DNA from: Frankiales bacterium
Lineage (GTDB): Bacteria > Actinomycetota > Actinomycetes > Mycobacteriales > SCTD01
Assembly (NCBI GenBank): GCA_025464795.1
Contig: JAODNB010000126.1
Location: 1 to 12,088 of the forward strand
Length of the DNA stretch: 12,088 nt
Direction of reading: 5' to 3'
Shown in pieces: positions 1 through 6,398 of this stretch (positions are counted from its first letter, which is position 1; each line of letters opens with the position of its first letter). The notes under the pieces are model-generated. The model ran no database searches. It saw nothing but the letters and a program-made list of their open reading frames with translations, and was not told the DNA's origin. A program made the translations under genes and the position numbers.

Positions 1-364
1 CGTAGACGAAGCGCTTGGCGCCGGCGGCAGCCGCCGCCCGAAAGGCGTTGAGGGTGCCCTCGACGTTGATCGACCGAGTCTCCTCCTTCGTCCCACCGAC
101 GACGAGGAAGGCCAGGTGCACGACGACGTCGGCGCCGGCGAAGGCCTCACGCAGGCCTGGCTCGTCGCGCACATCGCCCTGTCGATAGGTCATCTTCGCC
201 CAGCCCCGCTCAGCGGGATCAAAGGGACGCCGAGCGATGCCGACGACAGATGCCACACGGTCAGCTGTCTCCAGCAAGGGGACCAGACCGTGCCCGAAGG
301 TTCCCGTCGGTCCCGTGACCGCGACCGTGAGTGCTTGAGGCGCCGATGCGCTCTTGGGTGCCAT
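1..364 (-). CDS. NAD(P)-dependent epimerase/dehydratase, partial (3' end beyond window)
   Basis: About 121 N-terminal residues are visible, read leftwards from an ATG at 364-362; the gene runs off the left edge. After an 11-residue leader comes a beta strand and the Rossmann motif GPTGTFG (residues 18-24, pattern GxxGxxG). Next is an Asp-containing segment (QGDVRDEPGL), then a hydrophobic strand with DVVVHLAF, an INVEGTLN segment and AGAKRFVY. This is the usual order in extended short-chain dehydrogenases of the NAD-dependent epimerase family, which act on nucleotide sugars or related substrates in the cytoplasm. The catalytic Ser and YxxxK lie beyond the window, so the substrate cannot be guessed. 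The ribosome site is weak (GGGAAG about 10 nt upstream). The gene lies downstream, in the same direction, of the insertion sequence, with hairpin 418-451 between. Confidence 0.85.
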   Translation of the reverse strand, partial: MAPKSASAPQALTVAVTGPTGTFGHGLVPLLETADRVASVVGIARRPFDPAERGWAKMTYRQGDVRDEPGLREAFAGADVVVHLAFLVVGGTKEETRSINVEGTLNAFRAAAAAGAKRFVY

Positions 365-417
365 GCGGTTCTGCTTCCCGCCTCTGGGCCGGCCCAACCG
401 GGTCCGGCTGACGAGGG

Positions 418-451
418 CCTCGTGGACGGAGCACGAGCTCCGTCCACGAGG
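418..451 (-). terminator. 15-bp perfect hairpin, probable intrinsic terminator
   Basis: Arms 418-432 and 437-451 are exact 15-bp reverse complements around a 4-nt ACGA loop. No T-run follows on either strand, which is common for actinobacterial terminators. It sits about 54 bp upstream of the epimerase start and only three bases left of the putative left end of the IS110 element. I infer it was the terminator of the minus-strand gene now ending at 2114 before the element entered. It could instead be a bidirectional stop or a protein-binding palindrome. Confidence 0.6.
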
Positions 452-504
452 TGCCTGCTAGCTGGCTGTAGGTCGCGTCAAGTCGACCGGTGGGCATGAG
501 TCAT

Positions 505-725
505 TGGCTCCGCTGGGCGGAGCGTGGTTTGAGCTTGGCCGTTGAGCATGACTGCAGGGTGCCTGACGCCCACGCTGACTTATGCGACCTCACTGGTGGG
601 TGGGTCCTCTGGCTTCGTTCGGGCTGTCGCATGGCGAAGGACCCGGGCGCCAAGCTAGCAGCGGCATGACCGAGGTCTGCCATAGCGGATGCGGCGTCTG
701 GTCCGGGTCCTTCGTGCCTTGAGCC
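505..725 (-). ncRNA. Candidate IS110 bridge RNA (structured non-coding region)
   Basis: Reading the minus strand, three stem-closed units follow the recombinase stop. Unit 1: 714-703 pairs with 646-635 (12 bp perfect); inside it 696-693 pairs with 651-648 (4 bp), then a symmetric 11x11 unpaired loop (692-682 and 662-652), capped by a hairpin of about 7 bp (681-675 with 670-663, one bulged base at 667, loop CUCG). Unit 2: 632-626 pairs with 588-582 (7 bp, 37-nt loop). Unit 3: 576-570 pairs with 527-521 (7 bp, 42-nt loop). A large internal loop offering two guide strands is the hallmark of bridge RNAs, which tell IS110 recombinases which donor and target DNA to join. No ORF with convincing coding character covers the region. 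The fold was found by eye; the transcript ends are guesses. Confidence 0.5.
507..523. repeat. 7-bp GC hairpin near the left part of the IS non-coding region
   Basis: Arms 507-513 (GCTCCGC) and 517-523 (GCGGAGC) are perfect reverse complements with a 3-nt loop. On the minus strand this lies at the 3' end of the candidate bridge RNA and could be its 3' terminator or end structure. Its right arm overlaps unit 3 of the proposed fold by three bases, so the two are alternatives at that edge. Confidence 0.4.
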
Positions 726-759
726 TGGCACTACCGACCGGAGTTGTGAAGAGCTCTGA

Positions 760-1998
760 TTAGACCTCCTGGGTCCACTTGCTGGGGTCGTACGGCTGCT
801 GGTCGCGGACGAGCGCGAAGGCGATCCGGTTCGCGCGGTTCGCCATCGCGCAGGCGATCACGAGACCTTTCTTGCCACGAGTTCGCATTTCGCGGCCGTA
901 GGCCTTGGCTGCGGGGTCGGTGAGCCAGAGCCCGACGCCGAGGTCGATCAGGGCGCGCCGCAGCTCGACACTTCCCTCGCGGCTGATGACGCTGTCGCGG
1001 CGCTTGCCGGCTGACTCGTACTGGATCGGGTTCAACCCCGCGGTCCGGTAGATCTGCCGGTGGTTGTCGAACCGGCTCGGGTCACCGAGGGCACCGCCGT
1101 AGTTCCCGACCCGCACCGCCGCCCAGCCGGAGACGGTGAGCAGCGGCGCGAACGGGCTCAGCGGGACCAGCCGGGCGAGCTGGCAGGTGGCGTGCTCGAC
1201 CTGACTGTCGAGGTCGGCAAGCAGCGCCAGGTCGGCAGCCAGGACCTCCCGAGCGACCGCGGCATCGGCGGTCGGGAGGGCATCCTTCGCGGCCTGGATC
1301 AGCTTGGCCGCAGTGGGTCTGCGGATCTGCAGGTCCCGGGTCTTGCCGAACCGGATGAACCTGCTCGCTCCCAGAGCCGCCAGCCGAGCAGGGTCGGAGA
1401 ACTCGGCCGCAACCAGCCGCCCGACCTTGGTCGCAAGGACGTCGGGCAGCGCGAGGGTCAAGCCAGGGAAGGTCCGGTCGAGCTGACCGAGGAGCTGGTT
1501 CTTCGTCGCGTGCCGGATCTTCACCCGTCCGGTTCGGTGGGCCGACCAGGCCGTCAGTTCGGTCAGCACCATCGACTCGACCCGAACCGGCAGCCCACGA
1601 CCAGCCAGCAGCAGCTCGGTCATCGCCTGCAGGTCGATCACGTCGGTCTTGATGGTGCGCTTGCCGAGCACCTTGCGCTGCTCAGTGACATGAGCCGGGT
1701 TGAGCTCAAGCAGCTCCCACCCGACCGGCCACGAAGCCAAGGTGAGCAGCGGCCGGTGATAGTGCCCTGCCGCCTCGATTCCCACCTTCACGAACGACTC
1801 AGCCGGCAGCACCCGTTGGATGTCGCCGACCACCTGCCGCAACGACGATGCCGTCATCGGGCAACCGGTCCTTGGCTTCAACAGCGGCTGCCGGACCGCA
1901 TCTGTGACGGAGAAGGCGAACTCGTTCTTGCCCACATCGACCGCGACGACGATCGTCGAGAACGTGACAGGCAACGCTTGAACAACCACGGGACCCAC
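760..1998 (-). CDS. IS110-family recombinase (transposase)
   Basis: The 412-residue reading frame has both halves of IS110 recombinases. The N-terminal RuvC-like DEDD domain shows D21 (VDVGK), E75 (GIEAAGHYH), D119 and D122 (KTDVID); the last two are three apart, as in the family. A helical middle (about 140-280) follows. The C-terminal Transposase_20 domain (about 285-390) has YRTAGLNP, then ESAGKRR, where S329 is the likely nucleophile, then ISREGSVELRRAL. These enzymes cut and rejoin DNA through a covalent Ser-DNA intermediate, guided by a bridge RNA. The frame opens with GTG at 1998, but GTG at 1989 has GGAGG eight bases upstream and is the better start (409 residues). No frameshift or internal stop is seen, so the element may be active. 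The Shine-Dalgarno lies in a near palindrome that may limit translation. Confidence 0.93.
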   Translation of the reverse strand: MGPVVVQALPVTFSTIVVAVDVGKNEFAFSVTDAVRQPLLKPRTGCPMTASSLRQVVGDIQRVLPAESFVKVGIEAAGHYHRPLLTLASWPVGWELLELNPAHVTEQRKVLGKRTIKTDVIDLQAMTELLLAGRGLPVRVESMVLTELTAWSAHRTGRVKIRHATKNQLLGQLDRTFPGLTLALPDVLATKVGRLVAAEFSDPARLAALGASRFIRFGKTRDLQIRRPTAAKLIQAAKDALPTADAAVAREVLAADLALLADLDSQVEHATCQLARLVPLSPFAPLLTVSGWAAVRVGNYGGALGDPSRFDNHRQIYRTAGLNPIQYESAGKRRDSVISREGSVELRRALIDLGVGLWLTDPAAKAYGREMRTRGKKGLVIACAMANRANRIAFALVRDQQPYDPSKWTQEV

Positions 1999-2098
1999 CT
2001 CCGGGGGTGCCGGAAGGCCAGGCGCGCTAACGCCGACCTTCAGATGGAGAGAACCTGACGGTCCCTTCCAAGCACCTCCGGAGGTGTCCGTGAAGGAC
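1995..2098. repeat. Imperfect direct repeat flanking the IS right side, containing CACCTCCGG palindromes
   Basis: Two similar blocks, about 1995-2020 and 2072-2098, share CACCTCCGG, then (A/G)GGTG, then a (C)CG...GAAGG(A/C)C tail. The first overlaps the Shine-Dalgarno of the recombinase; the second is a perfect 14-bp palindrome (2073-2086). In the minus-strand transcript the CACCTCC of the upstream block is an exact complement of GGAGGTG at the recombinase Shine-Dalgarno. Confidence 0.55.
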
Positions 2099-2099
2099 T
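2060..2099 (-). terminator. Long imperfect hairpin downstream of the ferritin-like gene
   Basis: The perfect 14-bp palindrome at 2073-2086 is extended by an imperfect outer stem (GTCCCTTCC at 2060-2068 against GAAGGAC at 2093-2099). It lies about 15 nt after the stop of the minus-strand gene at 2114 and before the recombinase start. It may stop transcription from entering the insertion sequence, or be part of the structured leader of the recombinase. There is no T-run. Confidence 0.4.
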
Positions 2100-2113
2100 A
2101 ACCCCGAGCTATA

Positions 2114-3094
2114 TCAGCGGTTCACGAGCTCCTGGGCCAGCTCACGGACCCGCTTGTCAGCAGCGTCGGTGACCGCCTGGCGGTTCTTGTGGGCCTTCTC
2201 GTAGGCCAGCACCACGCGGACGTCCTCCGCGGTCGCGAGCCGGTCGATGCGACTGGTCGCGTCCTTCACGGTCAGGGCGTCGAAGCCCTTGATCGGCAGC
2301 TCGTCGGCGTTGACGGCGCCGAGTTGCTCACGGACGTGGTGGACGGTGGAAGCCTTGTCCTTGCCGAGCTCCTTGCCCGCCTGCTTCTCGGTCTCTGCGA
2401 GGGTCGCGTCCCGGCCGACCTTGACGATCTGCTTGGCGCTACCGGCCAGGTTCATCAGCCGGCCGACCTGGTTCGTCACGACGGTGGTGGTGGTCTCCTG
2501 CACCTTCTCCGTCAGGTTTGTGGCCGTCTCGACAGCCCTGTTCACGCCGGTGACGGCAGCCGAACCGGCGAACGACGCAGCGTTGCGCGCCGAGGCGGCC
2601 GCGGTCTGCATCGAGGTGGGGGCGAGCGCCGCCGGCCCGCCGATGGCCGTCTCGGACAGCACGGTGAACAGCCACTGGATGGTGTTTCCGTGCGCGTTCT
2701 CCAGCCGCTCGGCCAGGGCGACCAGCTCGGGTGCATCGGCGTCAGCGGCAAGGACCTTCACAAGCCGCGCGCGATCGAACAGCTGGTGCTCCAGCGCGAG
2801 GTCGGCCAGCAGCGCCTCGTTCATCGGCATCGTCTGCTCCATGGGGAGCTTGGCGGCGGCAGCGGCCTTGCCCAGAGCGACACCGAGGACGTCGGGGGCG
2901 CCACCGAGGTCACGCACTGCCTGACGGAGGGAGTCGGCGCGCCGGTCGCAGTTGCGGGCGTTCTCGAGGAGCTCCTTTCGCGTCTCATCGGTGGTGGCCT
3001 GGCTGACGCGGGCGCGGGCTGTCGCACCCTCGTGCGCGGTGAGGCGGAGCAGGGTGTTGAGCTGGGTGATGAGCTCGGCGTTCTGGCTAGGCAT
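2114..3094 (-). CDS. Ferritin-like helical protein with C-terminal YExxHKxR helical domain
   Basis: This is a 326-residue, cytoplasmic-looking protein without signal peptide or membrane segment. Residues about 5-150 form four predicted amphipathic helices with Glu/His placed as in ferritin-like bundles (E22; E102-H103; E132 and H135). I therefore call it ferritin-like, but metal binding is unproven. Residues about 155-260 are Ala/Thr-rich and helical, like LEA or apolipoprotein-type segments. The last 60 residues (LPIKGFDALTVKDATSRI... LAYEKAHKNR) form a short helical domain I recognise from actinobacterial proteins of unknown function, with the pattern Y/F-D-x-L-T...YExxHKxR. The start ATG has GGGG eight bases upstream. 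An inverted repeat at 3114-3137 lies just upstream, suggesting regulation. The gene is divergent from the c-di-GMP enzyme. A stress or storage role is inference only. Confidence 0.75.
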   Translation of the reverse strand: MPSQNAELITQLNTLLRLTAHEGATARARVSQATTDETRKELLENARNCDRRADSLRQAVRDLGGAPDVLGVALGKAAAAAKLPMEQTMPMNEALLADLALEHQLFDRARLVKVLAADADAPELVALAERLENAHGNTIQWLFTVLSETAIGGPAALAPTSMQTAAASARNAASFAGSAAVTGVNRAVETATNLTEKVQETTTTVVTNQVGRLMNLAGSAKQIVKVGRDATLAETEKQAGKELGKDKASTVHHVREQLGAVNADELPIKGFDALTVKDATSRIDRLATAEDVRVVLAYEKAHKNRQAVTDAADKRVRELAQELVNR

Positions 3095-3113
3095 ACGGCG
3101 TTCCCCTTCGGAA

Positions 3114-3137
3114 GTCGAGATGTGGATCGTTCTCGAC
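3114..3137. promoter_or_regulatory. 7-bp inverted repeat upstream of the ferritin-like gene (possible operator)
   Basis: GTCGAGA at 3114-3120 and TCTCGAC at 3131-3137 are exact reverse complements with a 10-nt spacer. The repeat begins about 20 nt upstream of the ATG at 3094. It could be an operator for a dimeric repressor or a hairpin in the 5' leader. No other copy was noticed in the window. Confidence 0.35.
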
Positions 3138-3218
3138 CTGCGTGCCCGTGTCAGCCCGTGCTAACCGGAGCAAGCACTGCGCAGCTGCATGAGGGCGCTC
3201 ACACTCCGAGGAGTCGCA

Positions 3219-3244
3219 GGTTGGCCACCGCGAGTGGCGGGAAT
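3219..3244 (+). promoter_or_regulatory. Possible SigB/SigF-like promoter for the c-di-GMP enzyme
   Basis: GGTTG at 3219-3223 and GGGAAT at 3239-3244, 15 nt apart, resemble the GTTT...GGGTAT consensus of actinobacterial stress sigma factors. The site is about 60 nt upstream of the GTG start at 3307. The match is partial and could be chance in GC-rich DNA. It is noted because partner-switching genes lie 3 kb away. Confidence 0.25.
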
Positions 3245-3306
3245 GCCGTTCTGACGCAGCAGGGAGGACACTGGAACAGGCCGGACGACACACGGGAAGA
3301 GGCGGG

Positions 3307-5910
3307 GTGCTGAACGACGAGGAACGGCTTCGGCGCTTCGAGGCTCTCGTGCACGCGAGTCCCGACTTCATCGCGATCGCGAGCATCGACGGCAAGGTCG
3401 AGTTCGTCAACGCTGCTGGACGCGCCCTCGTCGGCATCGCTCCCGACGTGGCGGTCAGCGAGACGTCGCTCGTCGACTACCTCACTCCGAAGGCCCTGGC
3501 GGCCAGCGTCGCCGTGGAACAGCCGGCCGTCATCCGGGACGGCCACTGGACGGGCGAGACGTGGCTGCGCGACTGGCGAGACGACAGCGACATACCGGTC
3601 AAGGTCACCTCCTTCATCCTGCACGACGTCGGGACGGGCCAGCCCATAGCGGTCGCGACCATCCACCAGGACCTTCGGGCCATCCGCGCGGCCGGAGCAC
3701 AAGCGGAGGAGGCTGTTGCGGCGCTGCGCAGCAGCGAGCGGCGGCAAGGTGCACTGCTGCGGCACATGTCCGACCTCGTGCTCCTGGTAGACGCGGACCT
3801 GCGGCTGACGTACGCGAGTCCGTCGGCGAACCTCCTCCTCGGATACGAGGAGGGCAGCCGGATCGGGACCCCGGTGCTGGAGCTGGTCCACCCTGAGGAG
3901 CGAGAGGCGGCGGCGGCCGTGCTCGAGGGGCTCCTCCCCCATCCCGGGGCGGGTCCTTCGCTTCGCGTAAGGGTGATGGACGCAGACGGTCAGTCGCACC
4001 TGTTCGAGGCGCGCGGCAACAACCTGCTCCACGAACCGGACGTGAACGGGATCGTGATCACCGCGCACGACGTGAGTGCTGCCTGGGCTGCCGAGCAGTC
4101 CCAGACCGCCGTCGCACAGGTCCTGGAGCTCATCGCGAGCGAGGCCACAGTCCCCGTGGTGCTGCGCGCCATCGTCCAGTGGGTGGAGCGGCACACTCCA
4201 GGCATCCGCTGCACCATCGTGACGACCGAGGCCGGCGTACCCCGACGGGTGCTGCGCGACGGGGCCTCGCCGGGCATGTCGGACGCCTACCGCGAGGCCA
4301 TCGACGGCCTGACCTCCGGCACCGAGTCCTCACCCTGCGCGGTCGCGGTGGAGCGCGACGAGCCTGTGCTCGTGGCCGACCTGCTCGCCGAGAGCCGCTG
4401 GCGGGAGTTCCACGAGCTGGCCCGTCGGGAAGGCGTCCGCAGCTGCTGGTCCTACCCCATCACGTCACCCGCGAGCGGAGCGACGCTCGGCTCGTTCGCG
4501 CTGTACGGCGAGGAACCCGGGCTACCGAACTCCGACGTCGAGGCACTCGTCGCGCGCGCCAGCCACATGGTCGGGATCGCACTGGACCGTGACCGCCTGC
4601 TCGCCCGGCTTGCCCATCAGGCTCACCACGACGCGCTGACGCTGCTGCCCAACCGCCTGCAGCTCCTGGAGTGCCTGACCGACGCGCTCCTGCGCGCGCA
4701 GCAAGGGGTGGGGTCGCCGCCGGTCGTGCTGTTCTTCGACCTCGACCGATTGAAGGTCATCAACGACTCACTCGGCCATGACGTCGGCGACGAGCTGCTG
4801 CTGAGCCTCGCGCAGCGGTTGGCCGGCGCAGTCGGGGACGAGGGCCTGGTGGCCCGCTTCGGCGGTGACGAGTTCGTGGTGCTGTCGACCCGCTTGGTCG
4901 AGGTGCCAGACATCGTCGCCCTGGCCGAACGCATCTTGCGTGTCGTCGCGGAGCCGGTGCAGCTCGAAGGCCGGCTGCTGTCACCGTCAGCGAGCGTGGG
5001 GATCGTGGTGGCCGCCGCGCACCAGACCGCGAGCGGGATCCTCCGGGACGCCGACATCGCCATGTACCGGGCCAAGCAGAGCGGCGGCAACCGGTACGAG
5101 GTGTTCGGCAGCCACATGCGTCAGCGGGCGTTCGACCGGCTGGACCTCGAGGACCAGATCCGGCACGGGATCGAGGCCGGTGAGTTCCGCGTGCACTATC
5201 AGCCGCTGGTGGACCTGGAACGCGGTGACCGCATCATCGGGTTCGAGGCCCTGGTCCGCTGGCAGCACCCTGAGCGGGGGCTCATCGGGCCCGACGCCTT
5301 CCTGCAGATGGCGGAGGAGACCGGACTGATCCTGCCGCTCGGCGAGTGGGTGCTGCAGGACGTCGCGAGCACCGCTCTTCGCTGGCAGGAGCACATCGCG
5401 CCGTACGAGCTGATGCTGTCCGTGAACGTGTCAGCACGACAGCTCACCTCCCCTGCCCTCCTGCCCATGGTGAGTGCGTGTGTGCGCGACGTCCGGCCGT
5501 GGACGCTCGGGCTCGAGCTCACCGAGTCCACCCTCATGGACGACACCACCGCGACCCTGGAGACCCTCGATGCGCTGGCAGCGGCCGGCGGCCGGATCAG
5601 CATCGACGACTTCGGCACCGGCTTCTCGTCACTGTCCTACCTCACGCGGTTGCCCGTGCAGTCCCTCAAGATCGACCGCAGCTTCGTCGCCGCCCTCGAT
5701 GAGGCCTCGCCGGCGGCGACGACCGTCACGGCGGCGATCCTCGGGCTGGCAGGCCAGCTCGGGCTGACAGCGGTCGCTGAGGGCATCGAGACTCCCGAGC
5801 AACGCAGGCACCTGGTCGAGCTCGGCTGCCGGATCGGCCAGGGCTACCTGTTCAGCCGACCTGTCGACGAGGCCGCTGCCCTTGCCCTGCTGCGGGCGCA
5901 GTCCGGCTAG
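3307..5910 (+). CDS. PAS-PAS-GAF-GGDEF-EAL c-di-GMP cyclase/phosphodiesterase
   Basis: The 867-residue protein is cytoplasmic, with no membrane segment. In order: PAS (about 5-125), PAS (about 145-265), GAF (about 268-430), GGDEF (about 440-605), EAL (about 615-865). The GGDEF domain is intact: GGDEF at 519-523 and the metal site DLDRLKVIND starting at D478. The usual inhibitory RxxD five residues before GGDEF reads GDEG, so product inhibition at that site is probably lost. The EAL domain has EAL at 647-649, NVSARQL, ELTEST, DDFGTG at 767-772, LKIDRSF, AEGIET and QGYLF, so all catalytic residues seem present. It could both make c-di-GMP from GTP and hydrolyse it, with the PAS/GAF domains sensing a ligand. 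The GTG start follows AGAGG four bases upstream. Its TAG stop overlaps the stop of the convergent gene. Confidence 0.95.
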   Translation: MLNDEERLRRFEALVHASPDFIAIASIDGKVEFVNAAGRALVGIAPDVAVSETSLVDYLTPKALAASVAVEQPAVIRDGHWTGETWLRDWRDDSDIPVKVTSFILHDVGTGQPIAVATIHQDLRAIRAAGAQAEEAVAALRSSERRQGALLRHMSDLVLLVDADLRLTYASPSANLLLGYEEGSRIGTPVLELVHPEEREAAAAVLEGLLPHPGAGPSLRVRVMDADGQSHLFEARGNNLLHEPDVNGIVITAHDVSAAWAAEQSQTAVAQVLELIASEATVPVVLRAIVQWVERHTPGIRCTIVTTEAGVPRRVLRDGASPGMSDAYREAIDGLTSGTESSPCAVAVERDEPVLVADLLAESRWREFHELARREGVRSCWSYPITSPASGATLGSFALYGEEPGLPNSDVEALVARASHMVGIALDRDRLLARLAHQAHHDALTLLPNRLQLLECLTDALLRAQQGVGSPPVVLFFDLDRLKVINDSLGHDVGDELLLSLAQRLAGAVGDEGLVARFGGDEFVVLSTRLVEVPDIVALAERILRVVAEPVQLEGRLLSPSASVGIVVAAAHQTASGILRDADIAMYRAKQSGGNRYEVFGSHMRQRAFDRLDLEDQIRHGIEAGEFRVHYQPLVDLERGDRIIGFEALVRWQHPERGLIGPDAFLQMAEETGLILPLGEWVLQDVASTALRWQEHIAPYELMLSVNVSARQLTSPALLPMVSACVRDVRPWTLGLELTESTLMDDTTATLETLDALAAAGGRISIDDFGTGFSSLSYLTRLPVQSLKIDRSFVAALDEASPAATTVTAAILGLAGQLGLTAVAEGIETPEQRRHLVELGCRIGQGYLFSRPVDEAAALALLRAQSG

Positions 5911-6398
5911 CTGTTGGCGTCTCGGTACTCCGGCCAGGGGACGGGCGCTGCACCGCCGAGCTGAGCGACGACCTCGGCCAGGTACCAGGTGCGGTAGACG
6001 CGCACCGATTGCGGCTCAGCCAGGGTCAGCAGGTGTTGGCCCTGCCGGCAGAACTCGTCGGCTTCGTCCATCATCGCGGCCAGGCCGATCGAGGCAGCGG
6101 CGGCCTCCGCCGGCATCTGCATGACGTGGTCGGCGATGACGAGATCGCGACGGTCGATCGCCTCCTCGAGGCGGTCACGCGCGTCGTCGTTCACCCCCGC
6201 GAACCGGCTGACGAGCGCGTCGACCATCGCCGTCAACCGGCCCGGGGTCTGCGGCCGCTCGTGGTCGGCGGCGCCGCCGTGGATCAGCGCGAACTCGCGC
6301 ATGAGCTCCTCGAACCACTGCTGAGCCTGCGCTGCCAGCGGCACCGGAAGCTCGAGCAGGTGCACGGTCTGAAGCTCGCCGTGGCCCAGCTCGCTCAT
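5907..6398 (-). CDS. Conserved helical protein, partner of the anti-sigma-like kinase; function unknown
   Basis: The 163-residue protein starts with ATG at 6398, which overlaps the stop of the upstream kinase gene as ATGA, so the two are almost certainly translationally coupled. It is rich in Ala, Leu, Glu and predicted mostly helical, with no membrane segment. Recognisable stretches are VHLLELPVPLAAQAQQWFEELMREFALI at the N-terminus (residues 12-39), EADEFCRQGQHLLTLAEP, and a C-terminal VYRTWYLAEVV...PVPWPEY. I recall similar proteins next to HATPase and SpoIIE-type genes in actinobacteria, but know no assigned function. By position it may modulate the kinase or bridge it to an unseen sigma or anti-sigma partner. 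The gene ends in TAG at 5907-5909, sharing a CTAG palindrome with the stop of the convergent c-di-GMP enzyme. Confidence 0.8.
   Translation of the reverse strand: MSELGHGELQTVHLLELPVPLAAQAQQWFEELMREFALIHGGAADHERPQTPGRLTAMVDALVSRFAGVNDDARDRLEEAIDRRDLVIADHVMQMPAEAAAASIGLAAMMDEADEFCRQGQHLLTLAEPQSVRVYRTWYLAEVVAQLGGAAPVPWPEYRDANS

Larger units (their letters stand above)
455..2100 (-). mobile_element. IS110-family insertion sequence (ends approximate)
   Basis: The element is defined by the IS110-family recombinase gene (760-1998) with about 300 nt of non-coding DNA downstream and about 100 nt upstream of it. IS110 elements lack classical terminal inverted repeats and usually make no target duplication, so the ends cannot be read with certainty. 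The left end is proposed at about 455 because a loop strand of the structured RNA repeats the 9 bases at 455-463, next to a palindrome of the kind IS110 elements often target. The right end lies somewhere in 2060-2110, before the stop of the next gene at 2114. A size near 1.65 kb is at the upper end of the family. The longer non-coding stretch downstream of the recombinase resembles the IS1111 layout more than the classic IS110 layout. Confidence 0.65.

Noticed and set aside
365..759. Small protein genes in the non-coding stretch left of the recombinase
   Set aside because: Short open frames exist on both strands (for example 501-731 minus), but they lack ribosome sites and recognisable sequence, and overlap the paired RNA structure.
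1060..2058. Long plus-strand open frame opposite the IS110 recombinase
   Set aside because: It mirrors the recombinase in a GC-rich region; the protein is Arg/Gln/Pro-rich with no recognisable domain, while the minus strand encodes a clear IS110 enzyme.
2189..3313. Plus-strand open frame of 374 codons opposite the ferritin-like gene
   Set aside because: Composition is Gly/Arg/Leu-rich low-complexity typical of antisense frames in high-GC DNA; the minus-strand protein has coherent helices and a good ribosome site.
3199..4194. Minus-strand open frame opposite the PAS domains
   Set aside because: It is antisense to well-formed PAS domains and has no domain of its own.
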